From positions 19,253-83,252 of the forward strand of contig JBOFSQ010000021.1 in the NCBI GenBank assembly GCA_051651625.1: a stretch of 64,000 nt of DNA, given 5' to 3'. The notes beneath the pieces were generated by a model. That model searched no databases. It was given only the letters and a program-made list of their open reading frames with translations, and was not told the DNA's origin. Positions 41,253-49,985 of this stretch are shown here, piece by piece. The DNA is from JBOFSQ01 sp051651625 (GTDB taxonomy: Bacteria > Planctomycetota > Planctomycetia > Pirellulales > Thermoguttaceae). Positions within the stretch are counted from its first letter, which is position 1. Each line of letters opens with the position of its first letter. Made by a program: the position numbers and the translations under genes.

Positions 41253-42140
41253 TCAAGACGACGCAGCCGTTGCGGCGTGAGCTGCACGGCGAGCCAACGA
41301 CAGTGCGGTGCGGGCAACGTCGGCGAATGGGCGTCCGCGAGTTCCCGCGCGGGCCGCTTCCATCGACGCCTCAAGCGCAAGACGGCTCGTCTCAAACGCG
41401 ATGTCGTCGAGCGTTCGCCAGACTTTTTGTGGCGGCACTTTACTCTTCGCGCGTTGCATCGCCTCGCGCATCGACTCAATCGTCGCCTCGGATTCGCGGC
41501 GACTCTCTTCCGCTGCGAGTTGAATTGTCTCGCACTGTTTGTGGCTCTCGGCAAGTTCGCGCTGGAGCGACGTACACCGGACTTCGACATCGCGGAGCTT
41601 TTTCACAATGGCGTCATACAGACATTGCAACTCCTCGGCGTGACGCGACATCGCATTGACTTGCATCTCGCGTGCATCTACTTCGCGGGCCAGCGAATCG
41701 CACTCTGCGATGAGTGATTGCGTCTCACACTGCGAGACCGCGAGTTCGGTCTCAAGTATAGAGGCGTTCGCAGCGTATTCCGCCGCGCGCAACGCAAACA
41801 GTCTCGCCCGCCGCCGCAACGCAATCACCATCGTACCGAGCATCGCAAAAAAACCACAACAACAAATTGCCGCAGCAAACTGCATCGCCGAAATTGAAGT
41901 TTCCTCGTCGGCGACGAGCGGTAGAGCCGCTTTCACTGCACAACACTCGTTCGCCACATCTGCAACTGACGACGATTCCGGTTCATCCGCATCAACGAGA
42001 ACCGCATAGTCCGGCAACTCCGACAGAACAACAACGTCACCGGCAATCGGCAGTTCAAACGACGACGCAGCGGAAAAGTCCACGCCGTTTGCGCAGACCA
42101 GCATCGCAACTGCCATCAAAAATTGAAATACTCGTTGCAT
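41253..42140 (-). CDS. Membrane coiled-coil protein ending in an MCP-like signalling tip
   Basis: A 295-residue protein: signal peptide (FLMAVAMLVCANGVDFSAA), a short periplasmic part with a Cys pair, one membrane helix (FAAAICCCGFFAMLGTMVIA, about 90-110), a long coiled-coil (120-230), and a final 60 residues matching the tip of methyl-accepting chemotaxis proteins: DDIAFETSRLALEASMEAAR, then AGTRGRPFADVARTALSLA. In true receptors the hairpin continues into a return helix; here the protein ends there. No che genes are near. It may sense stress and bind CheA/CheW-like partners or be a structural relic. Confidence 0.72.
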   Translation of the reverse strand: MQRVFQFLMAVAMLVCANGVDFSAASSFELPIAGDVVVLSELPDYAVLVDADEPESSSVADVANECCAVKAALPLVADEETSISAMQFAAAICCCGFFAMLGTMVIALRRRARLFALRAAEYAANASILETELAVSQCETQSLIAECDSLAREVDAREMQVNAMSRHAEELQCLYDAIVKKLRDVEVRCTSLQRELAESHKQCETIQLAAEESRRESEATIESMREAMQRAKSKVPPQKVWRTLDDIAFETSRLALEASMEAARAGTRGRPFADVARTALSLARRAAHAATAASS

Positions 42141-42212
42141 CGGGGAGTCCGTTCCTCAATGCTATCTATCGACGCCGTGCGGTCGCATTGTTTCACGCAA
42201 ACCAGTTACGCA

Positions 42213-43343
42213 CTATGGGGAACATGCGGAAACTTGACTGCGGTCGAATATCGGGAGCGACGTGATCGTGTGCGACGCGTCGTGTTTTGTGTTGACTTTG
42301 TCGGGGCCGGTGACGCAATCAAAACATGTGACGATGACTCGCCCGTTCCAGACGATTGGTTCGCCGGGTTGATCGAGTTCGCCGTTTGCGCCATCGGAGT
42401 CGGGCGACTTTGCGATGCGGAAAACTTTCGCATCGGGCGTGACGACAGCAACGGCGTTTTCCGAGAAGTCGGCGATGTAAAGATTGCCCGCGTCGTCGAA
42501 ACAAATACCGTCGGTTGTACGCAGATTTTGCGGGTCTTTCGCCCAAACTTTGCTGCTGGCGACGCGCCCGCGTCGGTCAAACGTCAGCTTCAAAACGCTA
42601 CCGTCGCCGAAGTTGCCGAGATATAACGCGCCGTTTTTATCGAACGCGATCCCGTCGAGTCCGTACTGGCAATCTTTGTTGTACGTCAGGCAAGTGAAGA
42701 TGAGCGTGCGGTCGCGCCGCGTGTTTGTGACGTGAACAGTTTGCTTCGCATTCGGATCGAAACAGTAGACGCCGCTGACGAGTAGTCCGCTGCGGTCTTT
42801 GATTTTCGTCATGAGACTGTTTGTGACGTAGAGTTTTCCGCCGTGATAACGGATGCCGTTTGGATGCTCGATGCCGTCGGCGATGACGCGCGTGGTGACT
42901 TCGGCGTCGTCGCCCGCGCCCTCAACTTTGCAGCCGAGGATGCGTCCTTTGAACGCGCCTTCGGGCGTCCCTTTCCAACCTTGGTTGTCGCAGATGAAGA
43001 CTTCGCCGCCTGCGCCAAACTCGATCCCCATCGGACACGCAACGCCCGTTTCGGGGAGTGTCGGGACGTTGAACCATTTTTCGACGTTGCCGCTCGCGTC
43101 GATTTTGAGAAGACACGCGGGCTTCGCGGCGTTCCCATATTCAGCGTAGTTTGGGCACGCGACGACAAGTTTCCCGTCGGGAGCGATGGCCATTCCATCG
43201 GGCGTCGGATACGCATCGTTGAGCGTGACAAACAGCTTCGGCGTTTGCAGCGGCAACGTACAGCATGCCTCGTCGGCGATAACGTTCGCACCGAACGAAG
43301 CAATGCAACAAACAAGGAGAGCAGAGAGAGAACGAACTGTCAT
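42213..43343 (-). CDS. SMP-30/gluconolactonase-like secreted beta-propeller
   Basis: A 376-residue exported protein of the SMP-30/gluconolaconase/LRE-like propeller class. Signal peptide TVRSLSALLVCCIASFGANV is followed by repeated blades such as YPTPDGMAIAPDGKLVVACP, GIEFGAGGEVFICDNQGWKG, DGIAFDKNGALYLGNFGDGS and GICFDDAGNLYIADFSENAV. Blade motifs carry Asp/Asn residues that bind a divalent metal in the family. It might hydrolyse sugar lactones; the specificity is not visible. ATG 43343 has AAGGAA upstream. The esterase gene lies just before it on the same strand. Confidence 0.85.
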   Translation of the reverse strand: MTVRSLSALLVCCIASFGANVIADEACCTLPLQTPKLFVTLNDAYPTPDGMAIAPDGKLVVACPNYAEYGNAAKPACLLKIDASGNVEKWFNVPTLPETGVACPMGIEFGAGGEVFICDNQGWKGTPEGAFKGRILGCKVEGAGDDAEVTTRVIADGIEHPNGIRYHGGKLYVTNSLMTKIKDRSGLLVSGVYCFDPNAKQTVHVTNTRRDRTLIFTCLTYNKDCQYGLDGIAFDKNGALYLGNFGDGSVLKLTFDRRGRVASSKVWAKDPQNLRTTDGICFDDAGNLYIADFSENAVAVVTPDAKVFRIAKSPDSDGANGELDQPGEPIVWNGRVIVTCFDCVTGPDKVNTKHDASHTITSLPIFDRSQVSACSP

Positions 43344-43403
43344 TGGTGGGTTCCTTTTTGAAGTGGTTGGATTGTTCACAAATTGTACCGCGAACGCTTA
43401 CCG

Positions 43404-44234
43404 CTATTTCTTTCCGTTTCGATGTTGATTCCACATCCAGTCGTAGAAAAGTTGGTTGTTGTAGGTTGCTGTCCACGAGTCGTGACCGACGCCGTCGTAG
43501 ATGGAGAAGATCACTCGCTCGCCACCTGCGTCGCGGATCGCATCGACAATTTTCTGCATTCCGGCGAGGGGAACGACAAAATCTGCATTGCCGTGAAACG
43601 CCCAGATCGGAACGTCCGTTAGACCCGCTCCCCACTCCGGCTTCGCACTTCCGCAGATCGGTGCGGCTGCGGCAAAACGTGTCGGCGATTCGTTGAGGCA
43701 CATCCAAGTCCCGAATCCGCCCATACTGATTCCAGAAACATAGATGCGGCTCTTGTCGATGGTGAACTCTTTCTCAATAGCGTCGAGCAAAAGACGTAAC
43801 TGGGCGGGCGACCAGCAGAAGCCGTTTTTGCACTGCGGCGCGACTGTCACACACGGCCACTTTTGGGCGAAGCTGTCGCCGTCGAGCAGCTTTGGCGGGC
43901 CGTGGACTTTAACTTTGTCGAGGTCGGCCTCGGTGTCGCCGCGTTCGCCCGCGCCGTGCAGAAACAGAAACAGCGGCGCGCCGCCACTCGCGGCCTGTTC
44001 GGTGTAGTCGTGTGGGAGAAAGAGCCAGTAACGCAACGTATCAGTCTTCGATTCGTCGAGCGGACGCGGTTCGCCTATGAGATGAAGATTGTCACGCCCG
44101 AAGTCCCAAGTGCTCGTGCTTGCTGGAAGCTCAATGCTTCTGGCAAGCTGTTTGCCAAGCTGCGGTTCGTCGCCAAAACACAACGCACCGAAACACAAGC
44201 CAAACACTCCGATAATCGCTGTTGTCATACGCAT
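43404..44234 (-). CDS. Secreted alpha/beta hydrolase (feruloyl-esterase/PHB-depolymerase-like)
   Basis: A 276-residue exported hydrolase. Signal peptide TTAIIGVFGLCFGALCFGDE. The oxyanion segment is PLFLFLHGAGERGDTEADL, the nucleophile YVSGISMGGFGTWMC (Ser about 172), the acid near WAFHGNADFVVPL, and the base His in YDGVGHDSWTATY. It fits the phospholipase/carboxylesterase clan with a prolyl-oligopeptidase-like build. It may remove acyl groups from polysaccharides, in line with the SMP-30-like neighbour. Two ATGs, 44234 and 44228, are possible; AAAGG favours the first. Confidence 0.85.
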   Translation of the reverse strand: MRMTTAIIGVFGLCFGALCFGDEPQLGKQLARSIELPASTSTWDFGRDNLHLIGEPRPLDESKTDTLRYWLFLPHDYTEQAASGGAPLFLFLHGAGERGDTEADLDKVKVHGPPKLLDGDSFAQKWPCVTVAPQCKNGFCWSPAQLRLLLDAIEKEFTIDKSRIYVSGISMGGFGTWMCLNESPTRFAAAAPICGSAKPEWGAGLTDVPIWAFHGNADFVVPLAGMQKIVDAIRDAGGERVIFSIYDGVGHDSWTATYNNQLFYDWMWNQHRNGKK

Positions 44235-44262
44235 TTGAAAACCTTTCAAGTAGTGGGTGGTA

Positions 44263-44294
44263 GGATGGATTCCCGCCCGCGCGGGAATGACGGA
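44263..44294. repeat. GGATTCC-type palindromic repeat
   Basis: Hairpin GGATTCCCGCCC / GCGGGAATGACGG between the esterase gene and a TAGACC repeat. Confidence 0.85.
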
Positions 44295-44302
44295 GGATTC
44301 AT

Positions 44303-44399
44303 TAGACCTGTTCGGAAACTTGCACTCACACTGCGGTTCGGCTATGCCGAACCTAGAACTACCAAATCGCCCCCAACTTGGTGTTTCCGAACTGGTCTA
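44303..44399 (+). repeat. TAGACC repeat, copy 8 (internally deleted)
   Basis: 97 bp with both ends (TAGACCTGTTCGGAAAC and TTTCCGAACTGGTCTA) but with only one GGTTCGGCTATGCCGAACC unit, so the central half of the nested palindrome is gone. Its right CTA is the stop codon of the kinase gene on the minus strand. Confidence 0.9.
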
Positions 44400-45275
44400 T
44401 TCAACATCATCGCTGGTAACACGTTCGATCATTTTGAGGAAAGCTGTCATCGACTCGCATCGTTTTGCGGGGTCGGGTTCGAGGCAACTGTGGATCGCCT
44501 TTGCCATTTGCGGATTGATTTGCGGGCGATAGTCGGTGATTGGTACCGGCGGCTGGTCGTGTGACATCGCTGCGAGGCCAGACTTTCCAGCCTGACCGCG
44601 TGGCCACGGAAGCTCCTTCGTGTAGAGTTCGTAGATCGTTATGCCAAACGAAAACACGTCGAGTTTGTGGTCGGTCTTGCGGCGACGTGCGAGTTCGGGG
44701 GCCATGTAGTCTGCCGTTCCGGTACGGTTTCCGGGGTCGGTGAACGGCGGACGATTCGGGACACTCAAACCGAAGTCGGTAAGTTTTAGGAACTTGTAGT
44801 CCTCGGTGAATATCAAATTGCGCGGGCAGATGTCGCGGTGAATGAACCCCTTGTCGTGAACCGCTTGCAACGCCTCTGCGACCTGTTTCACATAATGCAA
44901 TCGCGCACCAGCCATCAAGTCTTGCGGAAACATAAGGACGTTGTTTAGTCCCGTTCCGCCAAGATATTCCATCACCAAATACGCCTCACCATCCATCGTA
45001 ACGCCTTGGTCAAGCGTCTTGACGATGAACGGATGGTCACTAAATTGACAGGCAATTTCACCTTCGCTCGGCTTCTTCGCACCTTTTGGAAACTTGGAGT
45101 TGATCGAGTTCAGCTTGTCCATGTCGAGAATCTTCAGCGCGACTTCTTCACCGGTTTTCTTGTCGCGTGCGTGGTAGACGCGCGACATCGTGCCGGAGAT
45201 CGCCTCCTTCAAGAGGTCGTACTGCTTCCGGTAATCGAGCTTCGGTTTACCAAGCAAGTTGCGGAAAAAACTCAT
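44397..45275 (-). CDS. Hanks-type serine/threonine protein kinase
   Basis: A 292-residue cytoplasmic kinase consisting of the catalytic domain alone. Motifs: the ATP-anchoring Lys in EVALKILDMD, catalytic loop FIHRDICPRNLIF, DFG in LTDFGLSVPN, and activation loop to GTADYMAPELARRR. All catalytic residues are present. A glycine-rich loop of the canonical form is not clear (AISGTMSRVYHARD). No membrane segment or sensor domain is seen. nadD lies 5 bp upstream on the same strand. The stop codon is provided by a TAGACC repeat. Confidence 0.93.
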   Translation of the reverse strand: MSFFRNLLGKPKLDYRKQYDLLKEAISGTMSRVYHARDKKTGEEVALKILDMDKLNSINSKFPKGAKKPSEGEIACQFSDHPFIVKTLDQGVTMDGEAYLVMEYLGGTGLNNVLMFPQDLMAGARLHYVKQVAEALQAVHDKGFIHRDICPRNLIFTEDYKFLKLTDFGLSVPNRPPFTDPGNRTGTADYMAPELARRRKTDHKLDVFSFGITIYELYTKELPWPRGQAGKSGLAAMSHDQPPVPITDYRPQINPQMAKAIHSCLEPDPAKRCESMTAFLKMIERVTSDDVE

Positions 45276-45280
45276 ACCAA

Positions 45281-45907
45281 TTATTCTCCCGAAGATTCGG
45301 TGTATAGTTTGTGATGTGCGATGTACGATTCAACCGCACGCGGCGTCAAGAAACGTATACTGCGGCGTTCGGCGATCAGTGAACGTATCTGCGTTGACGA
45401 AACTTCTAACTGCGGCATCGCCACGACGTGATTGCGAAACCGTTCGAGACGTTCCGCCGTTGTAAACGATGCGAGTGCATCGAAATATGGCGGCGAAAAA
45501 CCAAAGCGGTATGTCGTTACGAGCGTTGCAAGATTGCAGATCGCGGCGGGGTCTTTCCAGTTAGGTAGGTCGGCAAGCATGTCGGAACCGAGTATCAAAA
45601 ACAGTTCGGCCTGTGAGAAAATCTCGTGGAAGTGCTGGAGTGTGCCTGCGGTGTAACTCACTTCTTGCCGTTCGGCTTCGTAACGATTGACTATGAACGC
45701 ATCGTTACCCGCAATCGCCAGTTCCACCATCGCAACACGATGCGCCGCCGATGCGTGATACTGCGACTTCCCCTGCCGATGCGGCGAAACTCCCGTCGGA
45801 ACAAACACAACACGGTCAAGGCGGCAGACCTCACGACACGTCTCGGCCAAAATCAAGTGGCCGATGTGAATCGGATCAAAACTGCCGCCAAAGATGCCAT
45901 AGTTCAT
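45281..45907 (-). CDS. nadD: Nicotinate-nucleotide adenylyltransferase
   Basis: A 208-residue NAD biosynthesis enzyme that makes deamido-NAD from nicotinate mononucleotide and ATP. The nucleotidyltransferase motif GIFGGSFDPIHIGHLILAET (GxFDPxHxGH) is at the N-terminus, followed by VVFVPTGVSPHR and the later LEVSSTQIRSLI (SSTxIR) motif. The full family length is kept. It is co-directional with the Ser/Thr kinase gene 5 bp downstream. No Shine-Dalgarno sequence is evident. The gap upstream is filled by a composite repeat. Confidence 0.95.
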   Translation of the reverse strand: MNYGIFGGSFDPIHIGHLILAETCREVCRLDRVVFVPTGVSPHRQGKSQYHASAAHRVAMVELAIAGNDAFIVNRYEAERQEVSYTAGTLQHFHEIFSQAELFLILGSDMLADLPNWKDPAAICNLATLVTTYRFGFSPPYFDALASFTTAERLERFRNHVVAMPQLEVSSTQIRSLIAERRSIRFLTPRAVESYIAHHKLYTESSGE

Positions 45908-45924
45908 GGGTGTGTTCAGTTGGT

Positions 45925-46160
45925 CTGTCCGCAGATACCGCAGATTGTCGCAGATTTTTGTCTCTCATTTCTGCATCGTTTGTGAACAGTTCTTTTTTTC
46001 GCACAAAGGACACGAAGAGGATTGAAGTTTGAAAAGTCCTTTGCGTCCTTCGTGTACTTTGTGCCTTTGTGCGAAACTCCTAGAACCAACAAAAAGCGAC
46101 AAAAACAGTGACAAACAAAATCTGCGACCATCTGCGCAATCTGCGGATTCCAAAACGAAC
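45925..46160 (+). repeat. Composite interspersed repeat, copy B
   Basis: The counterpart of 27483-27715, in the same orientation: TCCGCAGATACCGCAGATTG, TTTTTGTCTCTCATTTCTG, AGTTCTTTTTTTCGCACAAA, the inverse arm CTTTGTGCCTTTGTGCGAAA, AAAAACAGTGACAAACAAAA, and ATCTGCGCAATCTGCGGA. No gene in it. Confidence 0.85.
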
Positions 46161-46181
46161 GTCATTTCTACAAATTCGCCA

Positions 46182-47072
46182 CTACCCTTGCGTCACAATC
46201 TTCTTCGCTTCTCCGCAGATGAACGCAACACAGGCGGCGACTTCGCGGGTGTTGTCTTCCCACTTGTCTTCGTACTCGACGCTCACCGGACCGCGGAAGT
46301 TTTGCGACGCCAACTCCGAAACTATCGCCGCCATGTTCGCCGCACCCGTGCCCCAAACAACGTCAGCAGCTTCTTTGACGTTGAACTCCTTGAGGTCCTT
46401 GAGATGGCAACCGACGATCCGCCCCGACAACGCCTTCACCGCTTCGAGCGGGTTGATTCCGCTCCGCATCCAGTGGCCTGTGTCGGCGTAAGAACCGATC
46501 CACGGACTACAATCTTTTATCGCCGCAAGAACAGTTTTGTAGTTCCAGTACGTCGATGGATCGGGGTGATTGTGAAGGCCGACGCTGATACGATATTCCT
46601 GCGCGAGCTTGTCAACTTCTGCAAGCTGATCGGTTGGCGGTTCGATTCCAACAACGGGAATCGCCATCGACGCCGCAAAGTCAAAGAGCGAACGCCAACC
46701 GTTTTTCCCCGGCCCGTTCACGCCCGATGCGCTGATCGAAACACCGTGGTCGGCAAGAAGCGTTCGCACGAGTTTGCGATCTGCCGCCGACATGTCGTAA
46801 CCGTAAACGCTGTCGCTCGATTTGGTGATCTTGATGTTCGCACCAGCTTCAATGTAACGGCAACCGACTTGCACCGCTTTTTGAATCGCTTCTTCGAGCG
46901 TGAAGAGACGGAATGTCCACGCTTGCGGTGCGACGTGCCATCCGAGAACTTCGGGCCACGCCGTCGGTGACGACTTCGTTTCCGCTGCGAGTGACGACGC
47001 CGTAAACGTCGTCGCCGCCGCTCCTGCGGCCAGTGTTGTTGCGAGCATTGTTCGTCTGTTCATTGTTGTCAT
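46182..47072 (-). CDS. Tat-exported sugar phosphate isomerase/epimerase-like protein
   Basis: A 296-residue TIM-barrel protein of the AP-endonuclease 2/xylose isomerase-like superfamily. The twin-arginine signal is MNRRTMLATTLAAGAAATTF. Barrel landmarks: AVQVGCRYIEAGANI, ISVGLHNHPDPSTYWN, WIGSYADTGHWMRSG and VGCHLKDLKEFN, with Glu, His and Asp residues that bind a metal in relatives. It probably acts on periplasmic sugars, like other planctomycete proteins of this kind. GGAG lies 8 bases upstream of ATG 47072; a second ATG is at 47063. Confidence 0.88.
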   Translation of the reverse strand: MTTMNRRTMLATTLAAGAAATTFTASSLAAETKSSPTAWPEVLGWHVAPQAWTFRLFTLEEAIQKAVQVGCRYIEAGANIKITKSSDSVYGYDMSAADRKLVRTLLADHGVSISASGVNGPGKNGWRSLFDFAASMAIPVVGIEPPTDQLAEVDKLAQEYRISVGLHNHPDPSTYWNYKTVLAAIKDCSPWIGSYADTGHWMRSGINPLEAVKALSGRIVGCHLKDLKEFNVKEAADVVWGTGAANMAAIVSELASQNFRGPVSVEYEDKWEDNTREVAACVAFICGEAKKIVTQG

Positions 47073-47137
47073 GGTCTGGTCTCCTGTGGGTTGGATGTAG
47101 GGGCGACCGGCCGGTCGCCCCTACGGTGTGCGTTGCC

Positions 47138-48331
47138 TCAATACTTCCCAAACTCTCGTGCCGCGTCGCACATTGCGCGGAGGTTGTCGATCTTCGTGTC
47201 GTCTTGCATGATCGCACTCGCATCGACGACGTAACCACCGTCGCGCCCGACTTTTTCGATCACGTTCTTGACGAACGATTTCACTTCGCTGGTCGTGCCG
47301 AACGCGAGCAGGTCGTTCGGGATTCCGCCGGAGAGGCAGAATTTCTTTCCGACTTCGCGGTGTACCTCTTCGATGTCGCCGCGATCAACGTGATAGACAA
47401 TACTCTTCGCGGGAAGTTCTTTGATGTACTTGAGATTCGGGTTCCACTCGCCTTCGGCGTAGAAGAGCGTTTGAATTCCTTCCTCCCAAAGTGCGCAGAT
47501 GATTTTTTTGAGCGACGGCCAAAAGAACGTCTCGAACTGCGCGGGCGAAAGAAACGGCACGCAACCACGGTGCATCCAGAGTCCGACCGGAACTTGTTTG
47601 CTCGGATCGCTCGTCGCTTTGGCGATGTAGAGCAAGTGCGGCAGAAGTGCGTCGCACGCGGCGATAACATCTTTCGGTCGCGTGAACATATCCATACAAA
47701 GTGCGCGGTAGCCGCGCATCTTGTCGGCGATGATGTCGAACGGTGCCTTCAAGATTCCGGCGATTGCGCCGGGCGTGCCAGTCTCTTCACGCATTCGCTG
47801 GCAGTGCGGGCCATAGGCGTTGAAATAATTCTTCATCGACGCCATCCCCGAAAGCAGCGAGACGTTGTTGGCAAACGTATTCGGCTGACCGGGCGGAACG
47901 ATGGCGTGCGTCGTTCGCGGGTGCCAGACGTTGGCGAGAAAACCGGTGGGGTCGGCGATGAGTTGCGGATAGTCTTCTTCCCGCATAAACGCCTCGCCTT
48001 CTGGCGGCTCGATATATTGAAAACCGGTCGTCGGCGGAATCTGCACGCCGGGCATCGCATAATACTTGATGCTCGCCGACTGCACAAACCCCGTCCAAAC
48101 GTAAACCATATTCGCGGGCGTTGCGTCCCAGTCAAAGTCGCGGCAACATTTTATGATCGCCTCGAACGCCTTGTTGTAGTCTTGCACGACATCCTGACAC
48201 GTCATCCCCGCATAGACCGCGGTAACTTCCGCCGCGAACGGACGCACCGGCACGCAGTCAGCCTTCTCGTTGCGAAGCGTCGTCGTGTAACGCGCGAGAC
48301 GCGATTGATACAGTTTTTCAAAGTCGGTCAT
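47138..48331 (-). CDS. Uroporphyrinogen decarboxylase-family protein
   Basis: A 397-residue UroD superfamily protein. The family includes the heme enzyme and cobalamin-dependent methyltransferases. Landmarks: RNEKADCVPVRPFAAEVTAV near residue 30, WMHRGCVPFLSPAQFETFFW (about 260), and VYHVDRGDIEEVHREVGKKF with LSGGIPNDLLAFGT. These fit the methyltransferase-type branch found in planctomycetes rather than HemE, whose N-terminal RQAGR signature is absent. AAGGAGG precedes ATG 48331 ideally. It lies upstream of the isomerase gene, both in the same direction. Confidence 0.85.
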   Translation of the reverse strand: MTDFEKLYQSRLARYTTTLRNEKADCVPVRPFAAEVTAVYAGMTCQDVVQDYNKAFEAIIKCCRDFDWDATPANMVYVWTGFVQSASIKYYAMPGVQIPPTTGFQYIEPPEGEAFMREEDYPQLIADPTGFLANVWHPRTTHAIVPPGQPNTFANNVSLLSGMASMKNYFNAYGPHCQRMREETGTPGAIAGILKAPFDIIADKMRGYRALCMDMFTRPKDVIAACDALLPHLLYIAKATSDPSKQVPVGLWMHRGCVPFLSPAQFETFFWPSLKKIICALWEEGIQTLFYAEGEWNPNLKYIKELPAKSIVYHVDRGDIEEVHREVGKKFCLSGGIPNDLLAFGTTSEVKSFVKNVIEKVGRDGGYVVDASAIMQDDTKIDNLRAMCDAAREFGKY

Positions 48332-48663
48332 GCGAGATTCCTCCTTATTGTTGTCGTTCACGGATTTTCGTCGTTCGTCACGAGGTAGGCGATGGGTTTA
48401 CACACCCGTCGCACGGTGTTTGTGTACCCACAAACGCCGCTGAAGTTGGGAGCGAATCGCACTTCTGACGCGACATACGTCGCGTGTGCGGGGTGTATGA
48501 ACCCCGCACCTACCTTGCGACGCTACCGCAAACCACACACGGTTCGCCTCTCACTTTGGGGCGAGAGTATACCACTCTTTCCAAAAAAGTGTATACTGCC
48601 ACCGCCGTCAAAAATGGTTGGCGGCGGGACCGAGTTTCAACAACGCACGAGGAGACTTTCCAA
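48332..48663. repeat. Gene-free region with palindromic repeats
   Basis: No gene is seen. From about 48381 it holds GGTAGGCGATGGGTTTACAC with ACCCGTCGC (as at 8942), and near 48480-48530 a TGCGGGGTGTATGAACCCCG hairpin. The last 100 bp contain the leader of the divergent secreted-protein gene. Confidence 0.7.
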
Positions 48664-49860
48664 ATGAACTCACGAACACTTTGCTGCATGTACACTGCGC
48701 TTCTTTGCTGTGCGATGTACGTCACTGCCGCACCGACCGATGTTGCGCCGTTAATTGATGAGACGACGAATATGGTGGTCGTTGTCGATCTGACGAAGGT
48801 CGATCTCGCAAAAGACATGAGCGGTCTCACCAAAACGCTCGTCGATCTGTTGAAGAAGACGAGCCTTCCGCCGATGGTGATAGCACAGATCGAGCCGATG
48901 CTGAAGACGATGACGCTCCCCGTCGTGACGAAATTTAATCCGCCGCTTCAGAAGTTGAAGGCGGCGGGGAAGGCGACGGAGCTGTTCATGCTGACGACGC
49001 CAAGCGACGCCGACATCCCCGGATTTATCGCCGTCGCCGCGCCCGAAGGCAAACCGGAAGAAGAAGTCACGGCGATTCGTGAGGCGTTTCACATGCTGGG
49101 ATGCAGTGTTAACTTCGTCCGGCACGGTTTCGTTTTCGGAATCGCTCCGCCGTCGCAGCTTTTCGCTCCGGGCGGGACGCAAGAAGACGCCGCCGACGAA
49201 GCAAAAGAACTCAAAGCCAAAACAATGGCGCGGGCCAAAGAACGTTTCGGCGAACTCAAAACGGTTGAGTCACCAACGCTCGAAACGGCGATGGAAGCGT
49301 TTGCGGAGTATCCGATTCGCGGCGTCGTGATTAAGAGTGAAAAGAGCGATCAGCCGATTCCGGCAATGCTAACGGCACCGACGGGGATGCCGATTTCGCT
49401 CGACAAGATGAAAGAAGTGCAAACGCTGATGAAAGACGGCATGGAGTGGGGCGGTTTTGGCGTTGACATTCGCGGGATGAAACTGATCGCCCAAGCGTGT
49501 TGCAAAGACGACGCGACCGCCAAACAGATTGGCGCAGCCCTCGACGCCCAGCGCGACGCTATCATCGCCTCTGGGCCGGGCGGCGGAACAGACCCGATAG
49601 CAAAGCAAGTGATGAACTTGGTCTTCCCGAAAGTCGAAGGCGACAAACTCGTCATCAAGATTGACCCCGCCATACTCGCCGCCAATCCGCAACTGCTCGA
49701 AGGAATGGTGATGGGACTCGTCGGTGCAATGGGCGGTGGAATGGGAGGTGGAATGGGAGGCGGAATACCGCAGGGCATGCCACCGATCCCACCCGGAACG
49801 AAACTTCCACCGGGAGTACAGATTCCACCCGGAATGCAGATGCCGCCACAGAGAAAGTAG
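48664..49860 (+). CDS. Secreted hypothetical protein with Gly/Met/Pro-rich tail
   Basis: A 398-residue exported protein. Signal peptide with Cys-rich core (TLCCMYTALLCCAMYVTAAP). The mature part alternates helices and short strands (NMVVVVDLTKVDLAKDM; EKSDQPIPAMLTAPTGMPIS). The C-terminus is low complexity: MGGGMGGGMGGG, then PPIPPGTKLPPGVQIPPGM. It resembles in style the protein at 18916-20601. The function is unknown. GGAG lies about 10 bases upstream of ATG 48664. The TAG stop is the first three bases of a TAGACC repeat. Confidence 0.72.
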   Translation: MNSRTLCCMYTALLCCAMYVTAAPTDVAPLIDETTNMVVVVDLTKVDLAKDMSGLTKTLVDLLKKTSLPPMVIAQIEPMLKTMTLPVVTKFNPPLQKLKAAGKATELFMLTTPSDADIPGFIAVAAPEGKPEEEVTAIREAFHMLGCSVNFVRHGFVFGIAPPSQLFAPGGTQEDAADEAKELKAKTMARAKERFGELKTVESPTLETAMEAFAEYPIRGVVIKSEKSDQPIPAMLTAPTGMPISLDKMKEVQTLMKDGMEWGGFGVDIRGMKLIAQACCKDDATAKQIGAALDAQRDAIIASGPGGGTDPIAKQVMNLVFPKVEGDKLVIKIDPAILAANPQLLEGMVMGLVGAMGGGMGGGMGGGIPQGMPPIPPGTKLPPGVQIPPGMQMPPQRK

Positions 49861-49958
49861 ACCAAATCGGAAACTTGTACTCACACTGCGGTTCGGCATA
49901 GCCGAACCCTCCAAATGGTGTGTGGCTGGAGGGTTCGGCTATGCCGAACCTGAACTAC
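49858..49958 (+). repeat. TAGACC repeat, copy 9
   Basis: Begins TAGACCAAATCGGAAAC (TAG = stop of the upstream gene), then TACTCACACTGCGG, the nested palindrome and GCCGAACCTGAACTAC. Right-truncated; 27 bp before the next gene start. Confidence 0.88.
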
Positions 49959-49985
49959 TTTGCACCCAGAAGAAACGGTCACGTC

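Noticed and set aside
42319..43707. Several long ORFs opposite or out of frame with the SMP-30-like and esterase genes
   Set aside because: Arg-rich shadow frames of GC-rich genes without start signals or recognisable domains.
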